Shown: piece by piece, positions 53,944 to 62,883 of the stretch
How the letters are laid out: each line of letters begins with the position of its first letter
Numbering within the stretch: the first letter of the stretch is position 1
NCBI RefSeq assembly: GCF_000445445.1
Contig: NZ_ASXP01000001.1
Coordinates: 790,501-854,500 of the forward strand
Source of the DNA: Sporomusa ovata DSM 2662
GTDB lineage: Bacteria; Bacillota; Negativicutes; Sporomusales; Sporomusaceae
Length of the DNA stretch: 64,000 bases
Direction: 5' to 3'
The notes under the pieces: generated by a model
The model's database searches: none
What the model was told of the DNA's origin: nothing
The model's input: the letters and a program-made list of their open reading frames with translations, nothing else
Position numbers and translations under genes: made by a program

Positions 53944-54183
53944 ATGGACGTATGGATTCAGCAGTATCCCTGGCTCGATGAGCTGCTCATGGGCTTCCTC
54001 GGTCTTACCTGGAAGCATGTAGTCATGTGGGCTATTGGTGCTTTGCTCATCTATCTTGCCGTAAAACATGACTATGAACCGTCACTTCTTCTCCCTAGCG
54101 GCTTTGGTGCAGTTTTGGCTAACATTCCACATTCGTCAGCAGTCTCTGCTATTGTAGCCAGCCGTTTCGCGCAAGAACTGTAA
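53944..54183 (+). pseudogene. Truncated Na+-pumping decarboxylase beta subunit (MmdB/OadB-like)
   Basis: The 79-residue frame matches the N-terminus of the membrane beta subunit: a first helix (TWKHVVMWAIGALLIYLAV), then DYEPSLLLPSGFGAVLANIP. The normal protein is about 370-400 residues with several helices; here the frame stops soon after, and only 407 bases separate it from the next gene, too few to hold the rest. The last 12 residues (SAIVASRFAQEL) do not match what I expect. GGAGG lies upstream. It is best seen as a deletion remnant, though expression of a short peptide is possible. Confidence 0.75.
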
Positions 54184-54230
54184 CTACTCATAGAAAATTA
54201 TATATAAGTAAATGAAAATTAAATAAGTCA

Positions 54231-54274
54231 GGTCTTCCGTACAGTGCAAATTATTGTTCGGGAGGCTTTTTTTT
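54231..54274 (+). terminator. Terminator of the methylmalonyl-CoA operon
   Basis: GTCTTCCG at 54232-54239 pairs with CGGGAGGC at 54259-54266 (two G-U pairs), with an inner ACAG/TTGT pairing, followed by T8 at 54267-54274. Confidence 0.8.
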
Positions 54275-54590
54275 CCAAAATTAGAAGTTGTAAATTATTT
54301 TAAAGTAGGATAATCGCCTGCAGACTCAGCGCGGCAAGTCGTGGTTTCTATAAATAACCATGTGATTTATGTAAAGATTCTTTGAAAAACTATAGTATTT
54401 TTGCGTGAAATCTGGTATTGTGTAAATACAATGCAATTTCGAAAAATATATTAAAAATATTGGGAATGATAGTGAAAAAAATAATTACATCAATGTGCAG
54501 GTAAATGTTCATGATAAAGCGAATATATAACCTGTTTTAGCAAAAAATATCTAATCTAAATTAATCCTCTAGGAAAAGGAGGGAGGACCT
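54275..54590 (+). promoter_or_regulatory. AT-rich upstream region of the rnf operon
   Basis: No gene is supported in these 316 bases. The stretch is AT-rich and should hold the rnf promoter. Several -10-like elements (for example TATAGT near 54391) can be found, but none has a convincing -35. A weak TGGTT/AACCA hairpin lies near 54342-54360. AAGGAGGGAGG just before 54591 is the ribosome site. Confidence 0.35.
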
Positions 54591-55010
54591 TTGGGAAAGC
54601 AACAAGAAGGCATTGTATTGGAAGTATTTGATGGAATGGCCAAAGTAAAGGCCAGCCGCCATAGTGATTGTGAAAATTGCGGTAGTTGCCCTGGAAATGA
54701 TGCCATTGTGGTTGAGGTGCTGAACCCGGTGGGAGCTAAAAGAGGGCAGCGGGTGATCATTGAGGGAAAAGAAGTCAATATGCTAAAAGCGGCGTTTATT
54801 GTTTATATGTTACCGCTTATAGCTGCTGTTGCGGGAGTTTTCGCCGGTACTTACCTGGCAACTACCAAAATGGAGACTGACCCAATATGGTACCAGGTTG
54901 CTGGCGGGGTGGTTGCAGTTGTTATTTCCCTGATTTATATTAGATATTTTGATCGCAATGCCAGGACAGATGATACTATGCGACCAGTCATAACTCGCAT
55001 TCTGTCATAG
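54591..55010 (+). CDS. RseC/MucC-like (SoxR-reducing system) membrane protein
   Basis: This 139-residue protein has a soluble N-terminus with a CENCGSCPG motif near residue 25 and two transmembrane segments (about 63-85 and 98-118). RseC-family genes often accompany rnf genes; their molecular role is unclear, possibly in assembly or in SoxR reduction. The start is TTG 54591 behind a strong AGGAGGGAGG. It ends 49 bases before rnfC and is probably co-transcribed. Confidence 0.82.
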   Translation: MGKQQEGIVLEVFDGMAKVKASRHSDCENCGSCPGNDAIVVEVLNPVGAKRGQRVIIEGKEVNMLKAAFIVYMLPLIAAVAGVFAGTYLATTKMETDPIWYQVAGGVVAVVISLIYIRYFDRNARTDDTMRPVITRILS

Positions 55011-55059
55011 CTGTTTTAGGATAAGCGATTAGATTGCACCAAATAAAAGGAGTGAAAAT

Positions 55060-56385
55060 ATGGCAAAAAGCTTTCGCGGGGGGGTTCATCCCGACGACCG
55101 CAAACGGTATACAGCTGCTAAACCTATCGAAGTGGCTCCTATACCGCAAAAAGTCATCATTCCTACCAGGCAGCATATAGGAGCGCCTTGCGCCCCTATA
55201 GTCAAGGTGGGCGATTTGGTCAAAAAAGGACAGGTAATAGCTGAAGCACAAGCCTTTGTTGCCAGTCCGATTCATGCCTCAACCTCAGGTAAAGTAGTGG
55301 AAATTGCTGAATATCCTCATCCCGTATTTGGCACTTGTCAAGCAGTTGTCATTGAAGGCGATGGTCAGGATGAGTGGGTTCCAGGTTTGCCGCTAAACCG
55401 TGACTGGCAGTCAATGGAGGTTAAAGAACTTAAGGAAATCGTTCGCTTGGCTGGTTTGGTAGGGATGGGAGGAGCTACCTTCCCGACACATGTAAAGATG
55501 TCGCCTCCGCCGGAAAAACCCATTGACTCCTTCATTCTCAATGGAGCTGAGTGTGAACCATATCTGACAGCTGATCACCGGGTTATGTTAGAACAAACCG
55601 AGCGTATTGTAACTGGTATGAAAATTGCCATGAAAATTATCGGTGTAAGTAAAGGCTATGTTGGTATTGAAGAAAATAAACCAGATGCTATTGAAATTAT
55701 GCGCAAAGCTTGCGCTGGTTCCAGTATCGAAATAGTGCCTCTTAAAACCAAATATCCACAAGGGGCTGAAAAAACATTAATTAAAGTAATCCTGGACAGA
55801 GAAGTGCCTTCAGGCGGCTTGCCTATGGATGTAGGTGCTGTTGTACAAAATGTAGGTACTTTGGTAGCTATAGCTGACGCCGTAGAAAAAGGTCTGCCAC
55901 TTATTGAACGTGTGGCTACTGTTACCGGTGGTGCTATCGCTGAACCTAAAAATGTGCTGCTACGGGTAGGCGCAACCTTTTCCCAGGCTGTAGCTATGTG
56001 CGGCGGCTTTAAAGAGCAGCCGGTTAAAGTTATTATGGGTGGTCCGATGATGGGGATGGCGCAGCAAACTCTTGATGTACCTGTAATCAAAGGTACGTCT
56101 GGTATTTTGGCGTTAAGCGCTGCTGATGTTAACATTGGTCCAGAGCAGCCATGTATTCGCTGTGGCCGCTGTGTTGACGCCTGTCCAATGGGACTTGTAC
56201 CAAGTATGCTGAGTATTCTTGGCGAGCGTGGTGCATTTGCCAAAGCGAAGGAAGAATATTCACTGCTTGACTGCGTAGAGTGTGGTTCCTGTGTATATGT
56301 ATGTCCGGCTAAACGCAACATTGTTCACTATATTAAATTATCTAAAGCACAAAATGCAGCAGCTGCGGCTGCACAAAAGAAATAG
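55060..56385 (+). CDS. rnfC: Rnf complex NADH-side subunit (RnfC)
   Basis: This 441-residue membrane-associated subunit connects the Rnf complex to NAD+. It has a flavin/NADH-binding region with GMGGATFP near residue 139 and NGAECEPYLT near residue 163, and two [4Fe-4S] motifs (CIRCGRCVDACP; CVECGSCVYVCP) toward the C-terminus. AAAGGAG precedes ATG 55060. It opens the rnfCDGEAB order usual in Firmicutes. Confidence 0.95.
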   Translation: MAKSFRGGVHPDDRKRYTAAKPIEVAPIPQKVIIPTRQHIGAPCAPIVKVGDLVKKGQVIAEAQAFVASPIHASTSGKVVEIAEYPHPVFGTCQAVVIEGDGQDEWVPGLPLNRDWQSMEVKELKEIVRLAGLVGMGGATFPTHVKMSPPPEKPIDSFILNGAECEPYLTADHRVMLEQTERIVTGMKIAMKIIGVSKGYVGIEENKPDAIEIMRKACAGSSIEIVPLKTKYPQGAEKTLIKVILDREVPSGGLPMDVGAVVQNVGTLVAIADAVEKGLPLIERVATVTGGAIAEPKNVLLRVGATFSQAVAMCGGFKEQPVKVIMGGPMMGMAQQTLDVPVIKGTSGILALSAADVNIGPEQPCIRCGRCVDACPMGLVPSMLSILGERGAFAKAKEEYSLLDCVECGSCVYVCPAKRNIVHYIKLSKAQNAAAAAAQKK

Positions 56386-56397
56386 GAGGTGGGCGGT

Positions 56398-57372
56398 ATG
56401 AGCGCAGAAGTAAAACTGGACGTTGGTACCTTAACAGTTTCGGCATCACCGCACATCAGGTGCGACGAATCTATTGCTAAAATTATGTGGGCAGTTAATC
56501 TGGCATTAGCACCTGCTGCTCTTTTTTCGATATACCGTTTTGGTATGCCAGCATTAACTACTATGATTCTCTGTATTGTTTTTGCTATGGCCACAGAATA
56601 TCTTATTCAAAAATGGCAGAACAAACCGATTACGATTAATGACGGCAGCGCTTTTTTGACGGGCCTTTTACTGGCTATGAATATTCCGGCGACATTACCC
56701 TGGTATATGCCTGTATTTGGTACTGTGGCAGCTATAGCCGTAGCCAAGCATACTATGGGCGGCTTAGGTTACAACATTTTTAACCCGGCTCTTGTGGGAC
56801 GTGCAATCATGCTAGCGTCTTGGCCGGTCGCAATGACAACCTGGCCGCAAATGGCAAGCAAAATTGACGGAGTTACTTCAGCTACCCCGCTAGGTATTTT
56901 AAAACTCCAAGGTTATGAAAGTCTTGTTGCGATTTTTGGTGATAAAGTAACAATGTATCAATCCCTCTTTATCGGCTCTCGCAGCGGCAGTATGGGTGAG
57001 ACTTCGGCCTTGCTATTAATTTTAGGCGGGTTATTCTTAATCTATCGCGGATATATCAGGTGGCAGATTCCGGTATGTATGATTGGTACTGTCGGTCTTT
57101 TAACTGCAGCTTTCGGACATGATCCGATTATGCATATGATGTCAGGCGGACTTATTCTCGGCGCCTTCTTCATGGCGACTGACATGGTTACCATTCCGAT
57201 TACCATTAAGGGTCAAATTATATTTGCAGTTGGTGCCGGTGCGCTTACTGTATTAATCCGCTTATTGGGCGGCTATCCGGAGGGCGTTTGCTATGCTATT
57301 TTGCTTATGAACTGTGTAACGCCACTGATCGACCTTTTGGTTAAGCCTGCAAAATTTGGGGCAAGGAGGTAA
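56398..57372 (+). CDS. rnfD: Rnf complex membrane subunit RnfD
   Basis: This 324-residue integral membrane protein has about nine or ten hydrophobic segments. It carries the DGVTSATPL element near residue 160, matching the site where FMN is bound covalently to threonine in RnfD/NqrB. AGGAGGT at 56384-56390 selects ATG 56398 rather than 56389. It should take part in electron transfer linked to Na+ or H+ transport. Confidence 0.94.
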   Translation: MSAEVKLDVGTLTVSASPHIRCDESIAKIMWAVNLALAPAALFSIYRFGMPALTTMILCIVFAMATEYLIQKWQNKPITINDGSAFLTGLLLAMNIPATLPWYMPVFGTVAAIAVAKHTMGGLGYNIFNPALVGRAIMLASWPVAMTTWPQMASKIDGVTSATPLGILKLQGYESLVAIFGDKVTMYQSLFIGSRSGSMGETSALLLILGGLFLIYRGYIRWQIPVCMIGTVGLLTAAFGHDPIMHMMSGGLILGAFFMATDMVTIPITIKGQIIFAVGAGALTVLIRLLGGYPEGVCYAILLMNCVTPLIDLLVKPAKFGARR

Positions 57373-57378
57373 ATGACC

Positions 57379-57948
57379 ATGTCACACGATGCACATGACG
57401 ATAAAAACAATAGCATCTTCAAAATTACTATGAGTCTAGCTATAACCTGTTTTATTTCAGGGGTCATCATTGCCGGGGCCTATGCGATCACCGAACCAGT
57501 TGCGGCTGAACAACGAGTTAAAGCCAAAAATGATGCAATGAAAGAACTTGTCAAAGATGCTGAATCTTTTAAAGCTATTGAGGGCAAAGAAGGTTGGTAT
57601 GCAGGGATAAAAGACGGTAAAGTAATTGCTTATGTAGTGCCTGCAAGTGGTAAAGGGTATGCGGGTAAGATTGAAATGCTTGCCGGTGTGACAACAGACG
57701 GTAAGGCCATTGACTTTAAGGTCTTAAAGCATGCGGAGACTCCTGGACTGGGAGATAAGATGGTGGGAGATAAGTTCCGCAAACAGTTTGCCAACAAGGA
57801 TCCTAAGGATATGGAAGTAGTCAAAGTTCCCACAGATAAAAATATCCAGGCGCTGACTGGTGCAACGATTACCTCCCGGGCCGTTACTAAAGGTGTGCGG
57901 GAAGCAGTAGAAGCCGTTGCCGCATATGCGGCCAGCCAAAAGAAGTGA
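57379..57948 (+). CDS. rnfG: Rnf complex flavoprotein subunit RnfG
   Basis: This 189-residue protein has one N-terminal membrane anchor (about residues 16-38) and an extracytoplasmic FMN-binding domain with TGATITS near residue 160, the covalent flavin site. AAGGAGGT at 57363-57370 fits ATG 57379 better than 57373. It overlaps nothing and ends 12 bases before rnfE. Confidence 0.93.
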   Translation: MSHDAHDDKNNSIFKITMSLAITCFISGVIIAGAYAITEPVAAEQRVKAKNDAMKELVKDAESFKAIEGKEGWYAGIKDGKVIAYVVPASGKGYAGKIEMLAGVTTDGKAIDFKVLKHAETPGLGDKMVGDKFRKQFANKDPKDMEVVKVPTDKNIQALTGATITSRAVTKGVREAVEAVAAYAASQKK

Positions 57949-57959
57949 GGTGTGTGAAT

Positions 57960-58628
57960 ATGAATTATTGGGAAATATTTAAAAAAGGTATTTTTGAAAT
58001 GAACCCCATATTCCGCCTTGCGTTAAGCCTTTGTCCGGCGCTGGCGGTTACTGCTACTGTATTTAATGCATTAGGCATGGGGTTTGCAGTTATGGCAGTC
58101 ATTACTGCTAATAATATTGTTGTATCGCTTGTTAAAAAATTGGTTAATCCCAAGGTTCGTGTACCGATGTTTATCACGATCATTGCTACGATTGTTACTT
58201 TAACAATCTTAGTTCTTGAAGCCTATGCTCCAGCCGTTTACAAAGAGTTAGGACTTTACCTCGAACTAGTGGTGGTATTTGCCATTATTCTGGCTCGTGC
58301 TGAAGTATTTGCCATGAAAAATGACGTACTACCATCTGCCGTTGATGGCTTGGGTATGGGTGCCGGTTTTGCCTTGGCTATGCTGTTTATTGGTGCCTTT
58401 CGCGAAGTGTTTGGGACGGGAACAATCTTGAGTGGAACTTCCATGGCAATGCAAGTGTTTCCCCCATCCTATGATGGTCCTATGATTATAATTCTTGCGC
58501 CTGGTGCGTTCCTGGTAATCGGGCTGATGATCGGCATGTTTAATGTTATCGGCGAATATCAGGATAAGCAAGCGGCCAAAGCCAAAGCCGCATCGCAGCT
58601 TACTATGCAAAGGAGTGAGGCTGTATAA
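57960..58628 (+). CDS. rnfE: Rnf complex membrane subunit RnfE
   Basis: This 222-residue integral membrane protein has six hydrophobic segments, beginning WEIFKKGIFEMNP and containing LGLYLELVVVFAIILARAE-like core sequence, typical of RnfE/NqrD. ATG 57960 follows GTGAGG. The stop overlaps the rnfA start by one base (TAATG), so translation is coupled. Confidence 0.93.
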   Translation: MNYWEIFKKGIFEMNPIFRLALSLCPALAVTATVFNALGMGFAVMAVITANNIVVSLVKKLVNPKVRVPMFITIIATIVTLTILVLEAYAPAVYKELGLYLELVVVFAIILARAEVFAMKNDVLPSAVDGLGMGAGFALAMLFIGAFREVFGTGTILSGTSMAMQVFPPSYDGPMIIILAPGAFLVIGLMIGMFNVIGEYQDKQAAKAKAASQLTMQRSEAV

Positions 58629-59206
58629 TGGAATATTTTACTCTGTTTATGGGCGCGGCAATTGTTAATAACTTCGTGCTTACGCGCTTTCTGGGTCTGT
58701 GTATCTTTTTTGGAGTTTCCAAGAGCTTAAGTGCTTCTGTGGGTATGGGTATGGCAGTTGCTTCTATCCTTACTATATCATCATCACTTGCTTGGGTAGT
58801 TTATCACTTTGTGCTTGTTCCTTATGACTTGGTTTTCCTAAAAATTGTAGTGATTGTTGTACTAATGGCTTGTTGCGTACAATTTTTGGAAATTGCCATT
58901 AAGAAATATGCGCCTGCCCTTTATGAGATGTGGGGTATTTATTTAGTATTAATTGCCACTAACTGTGTTATTTTGGGTGTACCGCTCATTAACGCTACCG
59001 AAAACTATGGTTTTATTAAAAGTGTTGTCAACGCCTTTGGTTCAGGCGTAGGCTTTGCCCTTGCGCTTATTCTTATGGCCAGCCTGCGGGAGAAATTGCA
59101 ATTTGCTGATGTTCCTAAAACCTTGCAGGGCCTTGGAATTGCTTTTATATTGGCAGGTATGCTTGCATTATCTTTCCTGGGTTTCTCAGGTATGATTCCG
59201 CTATAG
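58628..59206 (+). CDS. rnfA: Rnf complex membrane subunit RnfA
   Basis: This 192-residue protein has six transmembrane helices and the typical NNFVLTRFLGLC start and LVLIATNCVILG core of RnfA/NqrE. In known complexes RnfA and RnfE together bind a [2Fe-2S] cluster between the membrane halves; Cys in these two motifs are kept. It is coupled to rnfE. Confidence 0.95.
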   Translation: MEYFTLFMGAAIVNNFVLTRFLGLCIFFGVSKSLSASVGMGMAVASILTISSSLAWVVYHFVLVPYDLVFLKIVVIVVLMACCVQFLEIAIKKYAPALYEMWGIYLVLIATNCVILGVPLINATENYGFIKSVVNAFGSGVGFALALILMASLREKLQFADVPKTLQGLGIAFILAGMLALSFLGFSGMIPL

Positions 59207-59233
59207 GAGAATAGAAAGGGGCGTGAGAAATAA

Positions 59234-60088
59234 ATGCATGGAGTTGTTCAACATTCGCTGATAATACTGGCGGTTCTGACAAGTCTGGGCGTTATATTTG
59301 GACTTGTTCTGGCTTATGCCAATAAAAAAATGGCTATTGAAGTTAATCCACTAATTCACGTTGTTGAAGACGTATTGCCAAAAGGACAGTGTGGTGCCTG
59401 TGGCTATGCTGGCTGCATGGCGTACGCTGAAGCCGTGGTAATTAACCCTGATGTACCGCCTAATTTGTGTATCCCTGGTAAAGATCCGGTAGCTAAGCTC
59501 GTTGGTCAGTTGACAGGTAAAGCAGCAGCCGAGGTTGAGCCACGTATTGCTCAAGTTCGCTGTGCCGGCAGTCATGCTAAAGCTGTTAAAGCTAACGAGT
59601 ATCATGGTGTTCAGGATTGTATAGCTGCCAATCTGTTGTTTGGGGGTCACAAGAGCTGTAAATATGGCTGTTTAGGCTTAGGGACTTGTGTAAAAGAGTG
59701 TCCTTTTGGTGCTATGACTATGAGTGAAGAGGGTTTGCCAATTATTGATCCGGATAAATGTACCGGTTGTGGTAAGTGCGAAACAGTATGCCCGAAACAA
59801 GTCATTGCGATGATGCCAATTGGGGCTGCTGTCCGTGTTAACTGCAACTCACATGACAAAGGCACAGTAGCCAAAAAAGCATGTAGTGCTGCTTGCATCG
59901 GCTGCACATTATGCAAGAAGGAATGTCCGCATGGTGCTATTACGATGGATAATAATCTAGCCGTAGTTGATGCTAAAGTGTGTATGGAAAAATGCGATAA
60001 TCCTGTTTGTTTGGCTAAATGTCCAACAAAGGCTATTCGGCACGCTATACTTGGTGTAGTGCCTGGCAGTGAAGATACGGTAGCGTAA
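59234..60088 (+). CDS. rnfB: Rnf complex ferredoxin-side subunit RnfB
   Basis: This 284-residue subunit has an N-terminal membrane helix (about 8-28), the GQCGACGYAGC motif near residue 50, then a run of [4Fe-4S] motifs (CVKECPFGA; CTGCGKCETVCP; CIGCTLCKKECP; CMEKCDNPVCLAKCP). It accepts electrons from reduced ferredoxin and starts the chain to NAD+. It closes the rnf operon and is followed by a strong terminator. Confidence 0.95.
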   Translation: MHGVVQHSLIILAVLTSLGVIFGLVLAYANKKMAIEVNPLIHVVEDVLPKGQCGACGYAGCMAYAEAVVINPDVPPNLCIPGKDPVAKLVGQLTGKAAAEVEPRIAQVRCAGSHAKAVKANEYHGVQDCIAANLLFGGHKSCKYGCLGLGTCVKECPFGAMTMSEEGLPIIDPDKCTGCGKCETVCPKQVIAMMPIGAAVRVNCNSHDKGTVAKKACSAACIGCTLCKKECPHGAITMDNNLAVVDAKVCMEKCDNPVCLAKCPTKAIRHAILGVVPGSEDTVA

Positions 60089-60104
60089 TAACACTTTATT
60101 TGCC

Positions 60105-60140
60105 AATAAAAGAGGAGGGGGGGACCCCTTCTCTTTTATT
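60105..60140 (+). terminator. Terminator of the rnf operon
   Basis: AATAAAAGAGGAGGGG from 60105 pairs with CCCCTTCTCTTTTATT ending at 60140, a long stem with one small irregularity. The T-rich 3' arm gives termination in both directions. Confidence 0.8.
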
Positions 60141-60230
60141 ATGGTTTTATTCAATTTTTATGGGCTATGGTTTGCATTAACCTATATTATAATGTAAAAT
60201 GGAATAGAATATGAGCAGGGTGGCAAGCTG

Positions 60231-60614
60231 ATGTTGACAAAAGCGGACAAGTGGCTGATTGTTATACTAGTACTACTTGCATTATCAGGTATTGGTTTAA
60301 ATATCTATCATATTTCAGGGGAAAGCAGTCAGGCCCGCAGTGTAGTTATAACTGTTGATGGTCAAATGATTAAGACTTTTCCGTTACGTCAGGGTTATAC
60401 AGGAGAATTTAGAATTGACGGTTATAACGGCTTTAACGTTGTTGAATATAAAGATGGGCGCGTACGCATGAAGGAAGCCGATTGCCCTGACCAGATATGT
60501 GTGCAATCAGGCTGGATCAGTATTCCACCACAGCAGATTGTATGTTTGCCTAATCGGGTAGTCGTTAAAGTTGTAGCTGATAATTCTACTGATGTTGATG
60601 ATATTGTGAGGTAG
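60231..60614 (+). CDS. NusG domain II-containing protein
   Basis: This 127-residue protein has an N-terminal membrane segment (about residues 7-27) and one NusG-II beta domain with EADCPDQICVQSGWI near residue 82. The family is often found next to Gx transporters or flavin-transfer genes; its role is unknown. A TATAAT at 60188-60193 may be its -10, without a clear -35. It ends two bases before the next gene. Confidence 0.82.
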   Translation: MLTKADKWLIVILVLLALSGIGLNIYHISGESSQARSVVITVDGQMIKTFPLRQGYTGEFRIDGYNGFNVVEYKDGRVRMKEADCPDQICVQSGWISIPPQQIVCLPNRVVVKVVADNSTDVDDIVR

Positions 60615-60616
60615 TT

Positions 60617-61135
60617 ATGAGTAAAACAAAGCGCTTGGTTCTATTAGCTTTATTAGTAGCGATGGCTGCGGCTCTCCATGTACTGGAAAGTCAGTTTCCA
60701 ATTCCAGTGCCTGTACCTGGCGTAAAGCTGGGGTTAGCCAATATTATTTCACTACTGGCAATTCTCATGCTTGGATGGCAGGCTGCTGTGTATGTTGCCG
60801 TTGCGCGTGTTTTGTTAGGCTCTTTATTTGGTGGCTCCCTGTTGGGACCGGCATTTGTTATGAGTATGGGTGGAGCGCTTGCAAGCATTTTTATTATGGC
60901 TTATATCAGTAAAAATTACCAACAGGTATTTTCGCTTGCTGGTGTTAGCTTAGTAGGCGCAGCTGTTCATAATATAACCCAAGTAATTTTGGCAGCATTT
61001 CTTGTCCATAGCGCAGGGCTACTATGGTATTTACCGTATTTGCTTTTATTTGCGGTACCCACTGGCTTATTTACCGGTTTGACGGCTAACTACTGTTTTG
61101 CTAAAGCACCAGCAAAGTATGGACTCAAGAATTAA
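60617..61135 (+). CDS. Gx transporter family protein (HepT component I-like)
   Basis: This 172-residue hydrophobic protein has five or six membrane segments and the family features PIPVPGVKLGLANI near residue 30 and LLGSLFGGSLLGP near residue 66. These proteins resemble ECF-type substrate-binding subunits and are sometimes annotated as heptaprenyl diphosphate synthase component I. The substrate is unknown. It is coupled to the NusG-II gene. Confidence 0.82.
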   Translation: MSKTKRLVLLALLVAMAAALHVLESQFPIPVPVPGVKLGLANIISLLAILMLGWQAAVYVAVARVLLGSLFGGSLLGPAFVMSMGGALASIFIMAYISKNYQQVFSLAGVSLVGAAVHNITQVILAAFLVHSAGLLWYLPYLLLFAVPTGLFTGLTANYCFAKAPAKYGLKN

Positions 61136-61210
61136 AATTACTTGTAAAACGAGAATGTTTCTTATCTTAAGTGTAGTGAGGCAAGACTTCCGTCTCTATA
61201 GGCGGTGTCG

Positions 61211-61240
61211 AATCAGGTGGGGTAGAATCCCCACCTGATT
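61211..61240 (+). terminator. Terminator after the Gx transporter gene
   Basis: Bases 61211-61222 pair perfectly with 61229-61240 (12 bp) around TAGAAT, followed by TTCC. A smaller AGAC/GTCT hairpin lies upstream near 61183-61194. Confidence 0.7.
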
Positions 61241-61293
61241 TTCCGATGGTTCAGCTTCACTGCAACACTTTTTATTTCTAAGGAGGGGGTAAG

Positions 61294-61584
61294 GTGAGAA
61301 CTGGCACTAATAAGGGCAGTTCAGCCGGCAAAAGTATGGGAATGATGTTTTTATTTCTAATTACCGGGGCAATAGTTGGCGGCATTTTAGGCGAACTTGC
61401 TGCCGGCTCCAGTTTGCTCTCAGGAGTAGCGCCTTATCTTATTAAACCATTCCCTGTATTTGATTTGCCGCCAGTGGCGATTAATTTGTATGTAATAAAA
61501 TTGGTCATTGGCTTTGCTTTATACCCGAACTTGATGAGCGTCCTGGGAATTATAGCAGCCATCCTGCTTTTTCGGCGCTTTTAG
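61294..61584 (+). CDS. DUF4321 small membrane protein
   Basis: This 96-residue protein has a basic N-terminus, a Gly-rich first helix (LFLITGAIVGGILGELA) and a second hydrophobic segment (about 67-93). It matches the DUF4321 pattern often found just before maf. Function is unknown; its link to the maf-radC-mreB cell-shape cluster is positional. GTG 61294 follows AGGAGGGGG. Confidence 0.82.
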   Translation: MRTGTNKGSSAGKSMGMMFLFLITGAIVGGILGELAAGSSLLSGVAPYLIKPFPVFDLPPVAINLYVIKLVIGFALYPNLMSVLGIIAAILLFRRF

Positions 61585-61596
61585 GAGGGGGAGGGC

Positions 61597-62166
61597 ATGC
61601 AAATAATCTTAGCGTCAGCATCACCAAGGCGTCAACAACTTTTAAAACTAATTGATCTTGATTTTGAAATTATGGTCAGTGAAGTAGAAGAAGATAATAC
61701 CAAAGATATACTGCCTGAGGAACTGGCTATGGCCCATGCAATTGATAAAGCAATTGATGTTAGCAAGCGAGTTTCAGGCAATGCGGTTGTTATTGGTGCT
61801 GATACTATTGTGGTGGTTGATGGCAAAGTATTTGGCAAACCGAAAGATCGTAGCGAAGCTGTGCAAATGCTGACTGTTCTTGCCGGACGGGATCATATTG
61901 TTATTTCTGGAGTGGCAGTGGCTAAGGGGGGGAAGGTTGTTAGTGGTTTTAGTACTACTACTGTTACTTTCAGGCCGCTGTCGCAAATTGAGATTGAACG
62001 ATATGTTGCTACCGGCGAACCGATGGACAAGGCTGGGGCTTATGCCATTCAGGGCCGGGGCACATTGTTAGTGGAGAGTATTACTGGCTGTTATAATAAT
62101 GTAGTAGGTTTGCCACTTGTTAAGTTATCCGAACTACTCCGGCAAATAGGGGTAGATTTGCTATGA
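61597..62166 (+). CDS. maf: Maf-type nucleotide pyrophosphatase
   Basis: This 189-residue Maf protein has the opening SASPRRQQLL, GADTIVV near residue 68 and KPKDRSEA near residue 81. Maf proteins hydrolyse non-canonical or dTTP/UTP-type nucleoside triphosphates and affect septation. AGGAGGGGG precedes ATG 61597. It overlaps radC by four bases. Confidence 0.93.
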   Translation: MQIILASASPRRQQLLKLIDLDFEIMVSEVEEDNTKDILPEELAMAHAIDKAIDVSKRVSGNAVVIGADTIVVVDGKVFGKPKDRSEAVQMLTVLAGRDHIVISGVAVAKGGKVVSGFSTTTVTFRPLSQIEIERYVATGEPMDKAGAYAIQGRGTLLVESITGCYNNVVGLPLVKLSELLRQIGVDLL

Positions 62167-62852
62167 CCAGGGACAAGCAGTTAATGATGAAGGAATTGCC
62201 TGAGACCGAAAGGCCACGCGAGAAAATGCTCGAAAAAGGTGTTAAGGCCTTAAGTAATGCAGAACTGCTGGCCATACTTCTTCGTACAGGCACGAAAAAT
62301 TTGCCGGTTAATCGTCTGGCCGAACAACTTATAACTAAGTATGAATTGTCGGGACTGGCAAGTATATCGCCTCCCGAATTAAGTAAAACCACTGGTATTG
62401 GCTTAGTTAAAGCCGTTACTGTGATTGCTGGCATTGAACTGGGGCGCAGGTTAAGCCTGAAGGAGCCGGGTGAACGCCCGATTATTAGAAGTCCGCGTGA
62501 TGCTGCTGATTTAATGATGGCTGAGCTAAGGTATGAAACCAAAGAACATTTTGTGGCATTACTTTTATCGACTAAGAATCATGTTATTGCCCGGGCAATT
62601 ATCTCTGTTGGCAGCTTAAATGCTTCTATTGTACATCCGCGAGAGTTGTTTCGGGAGGCTATTAGTTATAGTGCTGCCGCTGTTATTTTGGTTCATAATC
62701 ATCCCAGTGGTGATCCTATGCCAAGTCAGGAAGATATTAGTCTGACCAAACAGTTGGTTGAGGCAGGAAATTTGCTTACTATTTCTGTACTTGACCATGT
62801 AATTATCGGTGATGGCAAGTATGTGAGCTTTAAAGAAAAGGGAATAATATAA
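62163..62852 (+). CDS. radC: RadC family JAB-domain protein
   Basis: This 229-residue protein has an N-terminal HhH segment (LSNAELLAILLRTGT) and a C-terminal JAB/MPN domain with the metal motif HNHPSGDPMPSQED near residue 178. Despite the name, a role in DNA repair is not well established. The order maf-radC-mreB is common in Firmicutes. Confidence 0.93.
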   Translation: MTRDKQLMMKELPETERPREKMLEKGVKALSNAELLAILLRTGTKNLPVNRLAEQLITKYELSGLASISPPELSKTTGIGLVKAVTVIAGIELGRRLSLKEPGERPIIRSPRDAADLMMAELRYETKEHFVALLLSTKNHVIARAIISVGSLNASIVHPRELFREAISYSAAAVILVHNHPSGDPMPSQEDISLTKQLVEAGNLLTISVLDHVIIGDGKYVSFKEKGII

Positions 62853-62883
62853 TAGGTTTTCTAAATGAAAGGGGTTAAAGTCT

